A stretch of DNA of 64,000 nucleotides from Eucommia ulmoides (Eukaryota > Streptophyta > Magnoliopsida > Garryales > Eucommiaceae): NCBI GenBank assembly GCA_016647705.1, contig CM028335.1, positions 36,810,712 through 36,874,711 on the forward strand. Reading direction: 5' to 3'. Shown in pieces: positions 1 to 11,898 of the stretch (its first letter is position 1; the number at the start of each line of letters is the position of its first letter). The notes under the pieces are model-generated. The model saw nothing but the letters and a program-made list of their open reading frames with translations, had not been told where the DNA came from and ran no database searches. A program made the translations under genes and the position numbers.

Positions 1-2615
1 GATGATAAAATTATAACCGGATTAGTTAAATTCTCTCCCAAAAAGATATACCGAAGATGCTCCGGTAATTGCTTGAGTATTAATCCACCGTGAGGCAGAT
101 TTGATTCCTCGGGAGAAGTTACAACTTCTTCAATTTCTGCCACATGAATAGGATCCTCTATGTCTTTAGATTGAGTATCCAAAGTTAGCACGTAGTCCAC
201 AACTTCAAGTTCCGTGGTAGAGCATTCCTCAGCAAAATCCCCCATAGATAAGGAATTTGTGAGAGTATGCTCTAATGAATTCATCTCTATATTTGCAAGA
301 AAGAACTCCCTCACACAAGAGTCCACAACATCAACTCGATTGCATTTGGGAAGTTCATCCAAAACATTCATAGTTTTAAAAATGCTGAACTTTATCTCTT
401 CATCATTCACCTTTAACGTCAGATTTCCATTATGTATATCGATTAAGGCCTTTCCTGTTGCAAGGAAAGGTCTTCCTGGGATGATCGGGATTTCTCTATC
501 TTTTTCCATTTCTAGTAAAATAAAATCCACCAGAAAGATGAATTTGTCGACCTTCACTAGCACATCCTTAATGATACGTTTAGGATAGGTTAACGAACGA
601 TCCGTCATTTGGAGAAAGATCGTTGCCGGCTTTGCACTCCCAAGTCCTAACTTCCGATAAACTGAAGAAGGCATCAAATTAATACTAGCCCCAAGATCAT
701 AAAAAGCCTTATCAAAATGAGATTTCCCAATAGTACACAGAATTGTGAAACTACCCGGATCCTTCAATTTGGTAGGCAACTTCCTTTGTAGCATTGCACT
801 ACATTCCTCTGTTAGCTTTACCGTTTCGTACTCCTCCAACTTTCTCTTTTTTGTCATGATATCTTTCAAGAAGTTGCCATAGTTGGGCATTTGCTCCAAT
901 GCATCTGCAAAAGGAATATTGATATGGATTTTCTTGAAAATTTGAAGAAATTTTCAAATTGTACATCCAACTTCCTCTTTTAGAATCTTTGAGGATATGG
1001 AAATGGGGTAACTAGAATTGGTGGATTTTCTGAAAATGTTACTCGCCCCGGCATCACCCTTTCATCTCTTATTCTTTCCTCGACTTTCTCTTGGTTCTTC
1101 TCCTCATTTAAGTCTTCACTCGGCTTCTTCTTTCTTTCAATGATTTTCTCTTCAACTTCCTCCTCCGAATTTATTCTTGGTTCATCATGATGAAACTCAT
1201 GACTCACTCCCAGCTCATTTTCCATAGGCTTGCTCACTTCCATTTCTCTTCCGCTCCTCAATTTAATTACCTTGCAGTCCCTAGGGTTGGTTTCCGTGTT
1301 GCTTGGAAACTTCCCCTTTTGTTGTTCTTGGATGGACCTAGCAAGCTGCGCGATTTGAGTTTCTAAAGACTTCACCATGACACTGGTGTTTGTACAAGCT
1401 GTATCGATCGAGTCAAGCCGTGTTTCATGTTTGTTCAGCTAGTTATGCGTCTCACGCATCATAGTCTGAGTCTCCTTCATAAACGAACCCAATACTTCAT
1501 CCAAATTTGATTTTGGATTATGCATCGGTGGTTGTTGTATTTGACGGTTGGATTGCATCGGATATCCCAGAGCTTGATTTCCATATCCCAGAGGTGGCCG
1601 CAAAGAGTTCTAGTTGTTTACATATGAAAAGTTCTAATGGTTGCGAAGTCCAAGATTGTAATGAGTTGGAATATTGGTAGCAGGCTTGAAAGTATAAGCT
1701 CGATTGTTCAGAAAGTAGCATTCCTCGAACTCATTATCTAATCCAGATTGAGAACTACTTGCAACGATCTCCTCCCGTTGACTTGTAAAAACACCTTTTG
1801 TAGACAAGGCGACCAATTGATCCGAGAGCTTGGACACTTGGGTTGATAACATTGCAATATGGTTAGATTCTTGGATAGAAGAGACCTGTCTTCCCGTGTT
1901 CCTCTCATTCGGCCATTAATAATTGTTGGCCTCCATTTCTTCTAATAGTGCATTAGCTTCGGTCGGGGTTTTGGACAGCAACGATCCTCCAGAGGCAGCA
2001 TCAACAATCGTTCTGGTTTGGTCATCCAACCTATTATAAAATAATTGGGTTTGAAACCAATCCTGATACCCGTGTTGGGGGCACCTTCGCAATTGATCCT
2101 TGAATCGCTCTCACGCTTCAAATAACGGCTCAAAGTCTCTCTGGCGAAACTGCGCAATCTTACCTCGGAGCTGAGAAGTCTTGGAAGGTGGAAAGAACTT
2201 TGTAAGGAACCTTTGTGCAAGGTCCTCCCAAGTATTTATGCTCCCCGGTTGGATCGATTGGAACCAACCTCATGCTCTATCACGTAATGAGAAAGGGAAT
2301 AACCTCAACCGTATAACATCCTCAACAACACCATTGATCTTCACAGTGTCACATATCTCCAGAAAGGCTGCCAAGTGGACATTGGGATCCTCATGAAGAT
2401 TCCTGCCATATTGGTTTTGTTGAACAATGTTGATTAGGGCGGGCTTCAACTCGAAATTGTTCGCTTGGATTGGTTGCCTCTCGGATGCCTGAGTAATTAT
2501 ATAGCATCAATGGTCGATAATAATCCCTAAGGACTCTCTATGGGTACTTTTGTTCTGGAAGCTGGAGTGCCTACGGCTCCGGTGGTTGCGGGACGTTTTC
2601 ACCTCCCTCGGCCAT
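1..2615 (-). pseudogene. Athila-like Ty3/gypsy gag-protease, decayed, 3' part off window
   Basis: Reading from ATG 2615 leftwards gives a Ty3/gypsy polyprotein. Gag occupies about 2450-1900, with the EDPNVHLA, LFPFSLRD and FLTKFFPPSKT motifs. A Gag linker with LRSGREM lies near 1255, and an aspartic-protease-like domain near 690-440 has DLGASINLMP and IPGRPFLATGKALIDI. The protease triad is DLG rather than DSG or DTG, as I recall is usual for Athila/Tat-type elements. Several in-frame stops interrupt Gag (for example near 2575, 2275, 2120 and 1920), and the frame shifts near 960, so it is non-functional. RT, RNase H and integrase lie beyond the left edge. The family call rests on motif recognition, the tRNA-Asp primer site and the LTR start; the exact lineage is inference. 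Confidence 0.85.
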
Positions 2616-2796
2616 AGTGGTAGATTTCTCCTCTTTCTATTTACTAATTCGTTTACTACGCCGCATGCACTGCTTAGTTCAAACAAATAAATCAAATAAA
2701 CAAATGAATTGAATGAAATTAAAAGCAAAATAATTATCGTGATTAACATTCAACTACTTGATCACAATATCAACTCAATTGAAAAACACTGTAATT

Positions 2797-2813
2797 CCCC
2801 GGCAACGACGCCA
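2797..2813 (-). other. Primer binding site, tRNA-Asp type
   Basis: The minus strand reads TGGCGTCGTTGCCGGGG. This matches the complement of the plant tRNA-Asp(GUC) 3' end at 16 of 17 positions. It sits 6 bases inside the LTR boundary at 2820, as expected for a minus-strand element. Athila and Tat elements typically use this primer. Confidence 0.85.
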
Positions 2814-2819
2814 AAAACT

Positions 2820-4212
2820 TGTACACGCGAGGATTTCACGTCCATGCGGTATTGACTACTCGCAAGTATACAAGGTCTAGTTTTAATATAATGGATCTTG
2901 TAAGATCGGATATCGTTCTACTGGGAACACGTGTAATTTGGTCGAATATTGTGATTGACATAGTCTCATATTATCTCAACTAATCAAAAATTATTTGTAT
3001 TCTATTTAATATACTAAGATAAATTACAACTATTAGGTTAGTTCTAATTACACTAATTACTTAGGTATTGATTTCTTTCACATAATACATAATTGACTTC
3101 ATTTAGTTAGCTATAACGGTGTTTATCTTTTCTGACAATCTCTATATCGATAACTCCTCCGCTACCTCTCTCAAATGTAAGACGGGAGATTACACGAATT
3201 CGTGTCAACGAAGAAGTCCCCCTCAACGCCTTAACGACCTTAGGCCGCGTGAGTCTTGAGCCAACGTCATGGATTGCATACGTTCTAACGCCCTCCCGGG
3301 TCATTAGAACGTCACGTTGCATTTACCCTAGTCCGAATCCGGGGTTACCTTTCCCGAGTGTCAAACCCTGTATTCTCGGGTTATCAATACAAGCATAATA
3401 TCAAGAATAATGGTAAACACAATCGGATTTAGACAAACATTCATTAAGGTAACATTAATTCATTCAACTAACAATTACATGATTTCAACAACACCTGAGT
3501 AACATTTAACTAATACTACATGATCTTACCCATATACCATACAAAACAAGAGTGATTCAACATCATGAGCTATGGAAAAGTAATTACAAAGATAAAAACA
3601 AGAGAAGAACGATAAAATCTGAAAGTGAAACGATCTACTGTCGCTAATGATCAATCCGCAAATGATTCTTATTTGCCCGAATAATGAACCTCCTCCTTGA
3701 TCTCTCAAAGATAGCTTAAGAACTCTATATTAGGGTTAGGGATGCTCAACCACCCTTTTCAAACATGTGGGAGTGGTATTTATAGGCCCAAGGTTTCGAA
3801 AATATCTAAACAGATATTTTCCTCTATGCAGAGCTGTTCGCCGCGGTGGTTGGGATCACCGCTGCGGCGATGGGTGAGTCGGTTAGTGCACCACTGCGGC
3901 GGTGGGATTCCTACTGCAGCAGTGAAGCTTTTTACTAATTCTCTGTTGTTTTACTGCCGCGGCGGTGGAGCATTTGAGCAGAAATCACAATTCTCTGCAC
4001 CTTCACCGCTGCGGCGGTGACTTTCTATCATGAAACCTTATATTTTTTCTTCATTCCTTCGTCGTTCTCCCACCGTTTTGCTTGTTTATAGCTCGTTTAC
4101 ATCCCTACACCTGAATAACATAAATACTAACAAAAACAGAATAAAAGTTTAATAAAACACTCGAAAATTGGAAAATTCGGTTTAGAAATAGATAGGTATT
4201 TTACACCTATCA
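2820..4212 (-). mobile_element. 5' LTR of the Athila-like element (1393 bp)
   Basis: The left end TGTACACG lies next to the primer site. The right end TACACCTATCA gives a minus-strand start of TGATAGGTGTAAAATACC, a common start for this LTR class. TG..CA ends are present. A TATA-like TATAAATA on the minus strand lies at 3777-3784. Several GC-rich imperfect palindromes occur in 3840-4021. The partner LTR is outside the window, so the target duplication cannot be checked. Confidence 0.82.
3838..4021. repeat. GC-rich palindromic motif cluster inside the LTR
   Basis: Five variants of a roughly 16-bp imperfect palindrome, CACCGCTGCGGCGGTG, occur near 3840, 3858, 3891, 3954 and 4004. They stand out in an otherwise AT-rich LTR. 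They could be methylation or protein-binding sites or transcript hairpins; the function is unknown. Confidence 0.7.
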
Positions 4213-4740
4213 CCCAACCTATAAAGGTTTTACGTATCCTAGTATTTACTAGGATTCAGGTCAACACCTAATTCCTCCTTTATTGGGGGATTTTATTATT
4301 AAGCGAATTTGTGGGGATTTTTAATATTTGATTACATGATTAAATCCCAATTGCAGTGGGATTTTTGTTAATAACGATTAAACCCGTATTATGGGTTGGC
4401 TACGTATCTCAGATATCTAAGAATCGGGTTGGAACGTAGTTCATCATCTTTTGGTACTCAACCTAACCCATAATGGTTTCCTACGTATCCTGGGCTTCAC
4501 CAGGAATCCAATTGCCGCGTATTTTCTCGTCCTCAATTTATCAAGCAAACCCACAAGGGTTTCATACATATCCTGGACGTTATCGGGAATCAGGGTGACA
4601 CGTAGTTCCCTATCTTTTTGGTTAATGAATTTAATTAAGTTTATTATGATTTGAGGACTTTATTTATGTCGTGAGATGAAATAAACGTTGTTTCTATCAG
4701 GAAAACAAGGATAGGAAGAAATGTGCCCCAGTCATAGAGA
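4213..4740 (-). repeat. Inverted copy of the module region
   Basis: Read in reverse complement, this stretch matches about 5850-6860 in order. The unit at 4217-4275 pairs with 6791-6860, the AT-rich stretch near 4300-4370 with about 6555-6620, 4389 with 6134, 4463 with 6044 and 4548 with 5950. This makes a large imperfect inverted repeat with a spacer of about 1 kb. It abuts the Athila-like LTR at 4212, which presumably landed in it. Confidence 0.6.
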
Positions 4741-7418
4741 TCTTGAAGCCTTCGATAAGTAACCAAGCCTAAGTTTGTACTCCTAACGAAGAAAGAACTT
4801 CTAAAAATGGATAATGTATTTGATTATGCAGACCTTGTTTAGAAAACTCTAACGTCTGATTGTTTATATGCTATGTTATTTTATGACTAACATTTCCATA
4901 CAGATAAGTAGAAAAGACAAACGACATAAGAGAATAGCAACGCATGCAAGTCAAACTTGACAAAGTACCCATAACCAAATTCTGCGTAAGGATATCTAAC
5001 TTCATTACCAAACCAACCATACATAACGCCTCAAATTCCCACGATAGCTGCCATGAACAATACAACCTTTATGGATACTATCCCATGATCTAAATTCAGT
5101 AAGAAGCCATAGAACCAAAAAATCACCGTGCACCATATGACGTCGTGCTTCAACCACGAGACAGTACACTTTAAAGACTACCTCCAAGAAGCGTTAACAA
5201 AAAGAAGAAGGCCATTGCAAGATGAAGATCTACCAACTCCCAAAGAAAGGATCCAGTATACACCATCTAGACGACAAGATCCAGGAACGAAGATGGGGTT
5301 TCATTTTCTTCTAACAATACTTTGACTGAAAACAATGCACGAAATAGACACAGCTCACCAAAATGCCAACATACAAAGCTAAAACATTTAAAGCAAAGAG
5401 GACTAAACCAAAACAAGGAGGTTTACCTTTCAATTCCGACAAACAATAAGCCTGGACAATATAGATAATCACTCTTACATACTCTTGATTAGATATAATA
5501 CACAAAACTATACAGCCAGGATGTTGCACCAACCAACAAACTCCGAATTCATCTCCCCAACAAATAATGAGATGGAGCATTTTAGTTTCGCAATCCTATA
5601 AAAAATCAATATCCTCCACAGCCCACCGACTGGGGAATATTTTACATTTTCAATAATCATGAATCACACGATAAGAAGTGTCGGATTAGATTTCCCAACA
5701 GAACTTATCCAATTGTTGTCCCAGTCTACGACTAAGGCACATTCCACCCTGTCCATGTTTTCCTGATGAAAACAACATCCATTTCGTCTCACAACGCGGA
5801 ATGAATTACCTCAATCATAATGAACTTAACCAATCTCACTAAACCAAAAGACGTAGGAACTACGTGCCAGTTTGGTTCCCAGCAACACCCAGGATATGGA
5901 TGAAACCCTCATGTGTTCAGTTGATAAATTTAAACTCACCAAAACCTAGAAACTACGTGTTAGCTTGATTCCCGACAACGTTCGGGATATGTAGGAAACC
6001 CTTGCAAGTTCGATTGACAAGTCTAAACTCATTAAAGACATAGGAATTACATGTCAACCTGATTCCCAGCCATATCCAGGATACATAGGAAACCCTCGTT
6101 GGTTCAATTGATAAAATCCCAACCATGTGCGATGAACTACATGCCAACCTGATCCTTAGTTATCTGAGATACATAGGCAACCTTTACAAAGTTCGATCGC
6201 GCCCTTTAAACTAAAAACTATTCATGTGCATTGAACTAATTGTTAACCAGATTCCCTGTACAAAACAAGAATACCCAGTAACATTTCGACCAGATCCTTG
6301 GTAAATCACTAAGGAACATAAGAAACCCAAATGGGTTCGGTCAAAATAAAAGGAAATGATGAATACCATCTTTATGACACTCTCTTAGCTCTAGACTTGG
6401 GCGTATCTCTTGGAATAGTCCTTTAACTCTCTTGAGAAAGCTATATGCACTCTCTTTGTTTACCAAATAATAGACGATACTCAACCAAGAAACTATGTCC
6501 AACCTGACTCCTGGCAAAGTCTGGGACACATACCAAACCTTCTCCAGTCACCACTAACAAAAATCCCACGTCAATCAGAATTAAATCACGTCATTAAGAC
6601 TAAAAATCCCCATGGAGTCATATCAATATTTAAACTCCTACACCAATTGGCAATGAATCATGACAAACAATACGATCCCCACAGAGCTGTTGAATAATAA
6701 ATCCCCTAATCCATTGGGATTGAACCATACAAAACATGACAATAACCCACCAATACGAATCTAACCATACTAGACTTAACCAGACAAGAAAGAATTAGGT
6801 GTCGACCTGAGTCCTAGTAAACACCAAGATACGCGAAACCTTTCCAGGTCGGGTTGTCAGCTGAAGCGAAATTCCTCCATCCCCAGCAGGCTACACCTCG
6901 ACCTATCCTTGGTACATCACCAAGGTATATAGGAGACCCAAGTCGATTCGGTCAAAATAAGACAAAAGTCCGCATCACGACATTCTCTCAACCCTATGGT
7001 AGGGCACATCTCCCTAGAAGTCTCTTGACTTCCTTGAGAAGCCGACTACTAATCCTTTGGCTAAGAAAATAACAAATGATACATGTGCTTGAACTACGCA
7101 TTGACTTAATCCTTGGTACATTACCAAGGTACGTAGGAAGCCCTTGCAGGTACAGTTAAACATCTAAGATAGCACAGCGAGGGCCGAACTACATTTTGAC
7201 TAGATTTCTAACCTAGGAACTCAGTGTATGTAGGAAACCCAGGTGGGTTTTGGTCATTTGACGATCATCAACCAAAACAATAATACAATTATACATAAAC
7301 AACCTAATAAGGGGTTCCATACTAAAACGAACACTAAAAATTACGTGCTTAGTTAAGAACATTGAGGCAATCCATGTGGGCTCTACTACATCCTTTGAAA
7401 ACTCAGGAGATAGTCTTG

Positions 7419-7615
7419 CACCCAAGCTAGAGTTGGGGTACATTATATCCGGTTTCTCCATTGAGAATCTGTGATGGGACTCGCCCCAACTAAAGCTGGG
7501 GCACATTATATTCAGATTCTCCTTTAAGAATCTGTGATAAGAGTCGCCCCAACTAGAACTGGGGCACATTATATCAAATATTCTCCGTGTAGAGTTTCTT
7601 GATATAAGATTCGCA
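7419..7615. repeat. Minisatellite, about 65 bp x 3, with a GCCCCA..TGGGGC hairpin
   Basis: Three tandem units each carry a GCCCCAAC..CTGGGGC palindrome (about 7419-7439, 7483-7502, 7546-7565), then ACATTATAT and a TTCTCC..GAATCTGTGAT segment. A fourth, perfect hairpin lies at 7690-7710 and a decayed one near 5719-5738. Confidence 0.75.
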
Positions 7616-8399
7616 CCAATCACAATCATAATTAATGCAAAAATTCAAAACTAAAATTATGATCCCAAAAAATAAATAGGTATCATCAAGCCCCAGTCTA
7701 CGACTGGGGCATATTTTACCCGAGGTTAAATTTCCCCCCCCCCAAGAAGTTTTCTAGTCCTCGTCAAGCAATCCCTAGTGGGATGTAGCTAAGAAACTCC
7801 AGTAGGTGTTGAGTTTCCCGAGGGTCTTTGCTCGTGAATTCTCCCAGTCATTTTCAATCTTGTATTGATATGACGACCTAGGAATCAGTTTCCCTAACCA
7901 AGAACCTATTCCACCAAATATTAATAAACTTCACCAGTCCAAACTACATTTGACCTGATTCTTAGTTAAGTATGAGATATATAGGCACCCCTATAGGGGT
8001 TCAATCAAACCAGCTCACAAAGATCAATTGTTGACCTCAGTCTTAGACTGATTAGACATTACAAAATTGGTTTCTCTAACCTAGAATCATTCCACTCAAT
8101 CTTGATTTACTTTACATGTTAGAACTACATGCAACCTGATTCTCATTAATTTGAGATATGTAGGAAAACCTTTTGGGGTACAGTCACAACTAGCAACTAG
8201 TTGTACTTTATGGATTCTGGATAGTGGTATAATGTAGAAGTAGAATTTACTTTATATGCTAGAACTACTTGTGACCTGATTCTCATTAATTTGAGATATG
8301 TTTGAAAAACCTTTAAGGTGCGATCACAACCAAGAGTCGATTGATCAAGTGTCATCCTCCCCACCCCCTATTGGATAGACTGTGCATCATCCTTTTAGG

Positions 8400-8586
8400 A
8401 ATAGTATTTTAATTTTATAGTGTAATGCAGACAGCTAGTGTATTTTAATTTCGTAGTGTAATGTAAACAACCAACGTATTTTATTGTCGTAGTGTAATGC
8501 AGACATCCAACGTATTTTAATTTCACAGTGTAATCCAAACAACGAGCGTATTTTAATTTTATAGTGCTATGCAGACAGCCAACCAG
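8400..8586. repeat. Minisatellite, about 36 bp x 5
   Basis: Units begin GTATTTTAATTT, continue TAGTGTAATGCAGACA and end CCAAC, with a few substitutions each. The open reading frame crossing it on the minus strand (repeated KLKY, CLHYT) is a product of the repeat and not a gene. Confidence 0.85.
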
Positions 8587-8825
8587 ACAATATTTTACGA
8601 ATTCTAGATAATAGTATAGCTTAGTAGTAGAATTTACTTTACCTTTTAGAACTACATAAAACTTGATTCTCATTAATTTGAGATATGTAGGAAAACACCT
8701 TGACGTACTGTCACAACCAGGAGTTGGATGACCTAAGTGTCATCTTCTCCGCAACAGGAGTCGATCGACCGAGTGTCGTCTTCTTTACCTCCTATAGGAT
8801 AGACTGTGCATCATCATTTAGGAGT

Positions 8826-8915
8826 ACAATAGTGTAATAGCAACCAATAGTGTAATAGCAACCAATAGTGTAATAACAACCAGTAGTGTAATAATAGCCA
8901 GTAGTATAGATGTAT
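8826..8915. repeat. Minisatellite, about 18 bp x 5
   Basis: The unit AATAGTGTAATAGCAACC is repeated five times with drift. It shares the TAGTGTAAT core with the 36-bp array 250 bp upstream, so both probably expanded from one seed. Confidence 0.85.
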
Positions 8916-9208
8916 TTTATAATTCTAGCCAGTCAGTATGGTACAATGCTTAGGAGGGCTTGCACAAATGGACGAAATCTAGATGCGTTACCATCCTTCC
9001 AGCAGTAGCCCTCTAAGGTTGATTGTTTGTCAATCCTTTAAAGTACACAATGGTCGAAGTGATCAATCATCATCCTTGTTGAAACCTCTAGGATTAGGTA
9101 TATCTCTATCATTTTGAACAGATTTAAATACTTGTCTTTAAATTTCATGTCTAGCATAATGAAATGTTAGTGTCTCCATCTTTTTCATTACGAGTAAACT
9201 CGCATAAT

Positions 9209-9221
9209 AAAGAAGGGCAGT
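9209..9221 (+). other. Polypurine tract before the LTR
   Basis: AAAGAAGGGCAGT directly precedes the TGTAGACAC start of the LTR at 9222. This is the arrangement expected for plus-strand priming, and it makes the LTR at 9222 a 3' LTR. Confidence 0.65.
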
Positions 9222-11760
9222 TGTAGACACTGTATTCTATCCCGCCCAATCAGTGTCAAACCAAGTATAAGTTCAGATAAACTTTAAACTTAGGTTTAAA
9301 GGGAATGAATTTCTACCTGACATCACACTATGCAATATACAAAAACGACCAAAAACATAACAAAAATACAAAAATGTTGAATTTGACAAAATACAACCAA
9401 GTAAAAGTTTTGGGTCAACCTCGAAATTCCCATGATTTAAGGAGGTCTAAAATGACTTTGCTGAAGTTTGATGTTCATTAAATTATATTTAGTACAGATA
9501 AATCTTAATCACTATCCTTAGTAGGACATTTCAAACAATTAACTTATTTACCCACCCCGACCTTGAAACATTTACAACCCCTGAATCTTTTTAAATTTAA
9601 CACCAAAAACATTCATTTAATTTATGCATATTACATCAAATAATACCAAGAAGAAATCCAAGACACCTTAATCAAGTCTTGGAAAGGCGATGACAAAGCC
9701 ACACAAGGTGATTTAAGGATTGGGCTTGAGTTGGATTTTCACCAAATCTAAGTAGTCTTGACAAACCACCCTAGGCCTAAGAAATCAAGGGATAGCCATC
9801 ATTTAAGGCCCAAAAATGAAGCGACTTCCTAGAAGTTTCCTACCAAATGGAAAAGGAATGGAACCAAGACACTTAGGGTATAACCAACCGTTATCGAAAC
9901 TAAACCAATTCGGTTCGCCACCTAAGTAAGGCATTCAATGAGCATTGAATTCCCATCCCATCAAGAATTAAATGCTTGGGATTAGATGTCAAGACCATAT
10001 CCCCTAAGTAGTTTTTTCTTGGGCTTTTATCTAAGAACTCGAGAAATCAAAGACCATTAATCAGCCACCGATCAACCACCAATCAAGAAGATTATAGAGG
10101 AGAAGTACGTAAACACTTAGGGAATACCATATCCCCTATTATTCTTGGTTGATTTTGTTTATATTACTTTGTATATAGTAGGATCATGTATATACTACAC
10201 TTACTTTCATTTTCATAACACATAAAATCTATAAAAGAATCAAACAAACACTAAAACAACCTAACATGCTTTTGATTTTGTCATGAACATCAAACAAACA
10301 CATAATCTTAACTATAACAATCAAATTATGGTCAAATCATACAAAACTCATTCCAAGCATCTCAAGAACATTCAAAAAACATTCAATAGCATTCAAGAAC
10401 ATGCCAAGACATTCAAAAATGTTAAATCATCTATCAACATGTTAAGAACACGTGAGGATTCAAACAAAACTACTATCACACAATAAGTTGTACATAGTCT
10501 ATACGATACCCCCAAGTACATCGTATTTCTTTTCTTTTTTAGCTAAAAAAATACACACACACATATATATACATATATACTACATCGACAGACCCTTGTG
10601 GCTTAGAACTAGAGATAAAGGGAGGGCATGTATTCCTACAGGGATATGTGTGATTCTTCTTCAGAAATCTTCCCATTTTCTTTAGTTACGAGTAGGACTG
10701 ACATAAATATATGGTATTTCTTTTCACTTTTAACTCACAACTCACACACAAACACTAAACTAACCAAAGCAAATGAGTTTGTTTAAGGATCTTGGTGAAA
10801 TCAAAGGTTGTTATAAGGTTGTGATTCAGGTTTGTTCATAACCAAAACTAATTGATAATCAAACTAAACTAACAACTTTAAACTAAACCAACCCAACTTT
10901 TCAAACATGACAAGACTGAACTACATTTGACCTGATCTTGGTAACCACCCAGAGTACGTAGGCATCCCATAAGGGTTTGGTCATATGTCTAGTAATGAAT
11001 CCAGTTTTCAACGCTAGATGACTGAACTACGTTCGACCAGATCTTTGGTAACCACCCAAAGCTTGTAGGCAATCACACTTCTAATAATAAACCATACCCT
11101 TTTCCCTAACCAAAACGAACTACGTGATTACTTGATTCTCATTCAAGATACATAGGCAACCCATGTGCGGTTTTGGTCGCATATCCAAACAACTTAATCT
11201 TAGGTTACATTTTCTGTAGTAAAGCTTGCATATTTACATATCTGACTATATATAAATAGTTATTAGGTGTCTCTAACAAGTAGTAGCCATAGTATTTACC
11301 TACTTTCCATTATATCATGTCAAAAATATATAAAAAGAACAAAAACTTTAAAAGGGGGAATAATATTGTTTAAGTAAATCAAAGAAAACTGCTTGGATAG
11401 TCTTTAACATTGAATATCTATTTAGACTGAGGTATGGTCTTCAGATGGGTGTATTGGGGTGTCTAACACCTTTCCCAAGTATAACCGACTCCCGAACGTA
11501 AACAATATCTCTGGTACATAAACCTATAGAAGTCAAAACACAGGCCATTTCGAAAGGAAAAATGAATTTCTAAAATCCTAGTGACCTAGCACACCATATA
11601 ATCCCATGCTAGGTGGTGACCCTATTTTTAACAAAAATCTAGGCCCAAGAAATTTTTCAAAATGAACAGATTTGAATGACTTAGAGAGAAATGGATGAAA
11701 CTTGTTTTATCTTCTTCCCAATTCTCGACTTTTTCCTTTATCGAAATTTGGGGTGCGTCA
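9222..11760 (+). mobile_element. Ogre-like LTR A (2539 bp), 3' LTR on the plus strand
   Basis: It starts TGTAGACACTGTATTC and ends GGGGTGCGTCA. Both ends recur inverted in the minus-strand copies: GTGTCTACA at 27131 and TGACGCACC at 15605 and 37529. No tRNA-Arg primer site follows, which agrees with a 3' LTR. Modules of the GAACTACG..GTAGG type lie near 10919, 11026 and 11116. It stands head to head with the minus-strand array that begins near 11.9 kb. Confidence 0.8.
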
Positions 11761-11898
11761 CTAAGGCATTTTGAACCTAAAATAAATTTCATTCCTAATG
11801 GTGTGTAGTTCCTATTGTATAGGATTTATGAAAATGACACTATGCTAAGGACAAGACACATAAACCCTAGGCAAACATGACCTGAGGTATGGTTATTT
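11761..11898. other. Unassigned junction between inverted elements
   Basis: This is a short stretch between LTR A and the first minus-strand internal region. I see no feature in it and no copy elsewhere in the window. Confidence 0.4.

Larger units (their letters stand above)
4213..9221 (+). mobile_element. Ogre/Tat-like 3' non-coding region, module-rich, no coding capacity
   Basis: No credible protein is encoded in these 5 kb. The stretch is built from a degenerate module of about 60 bp of the form GAACTACGTG..ACCTGATTC..GGATACGTAGG..GGTTCGGTC. Copies lie near 5857, 5950, 6044, 6134, 6287, 6490, 6791, 6896, 7090, 7188, 7943, 8118, 8262 and 8648. The first 0.5 kb (4213-4740) carries the same modules reversed. 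The region ends in a purine tract at 9209-9221 directly before an LTR, so I read it as the 3' untranslated part of a plus-strand element whose coding part is lost or was never there. Confidence 0.6.

Noticed and set aside
214-588. Plus-strand 124-residue frame
   Set aside because: Antisense shadow of the protease region of the Athila-like element.
8395-8673. Minus-strand 92-residue frame with repeated KLKY and CLHYT
   Set aside because: It is generated by a 36-bp minisatellite whose unit is a multiple of three.
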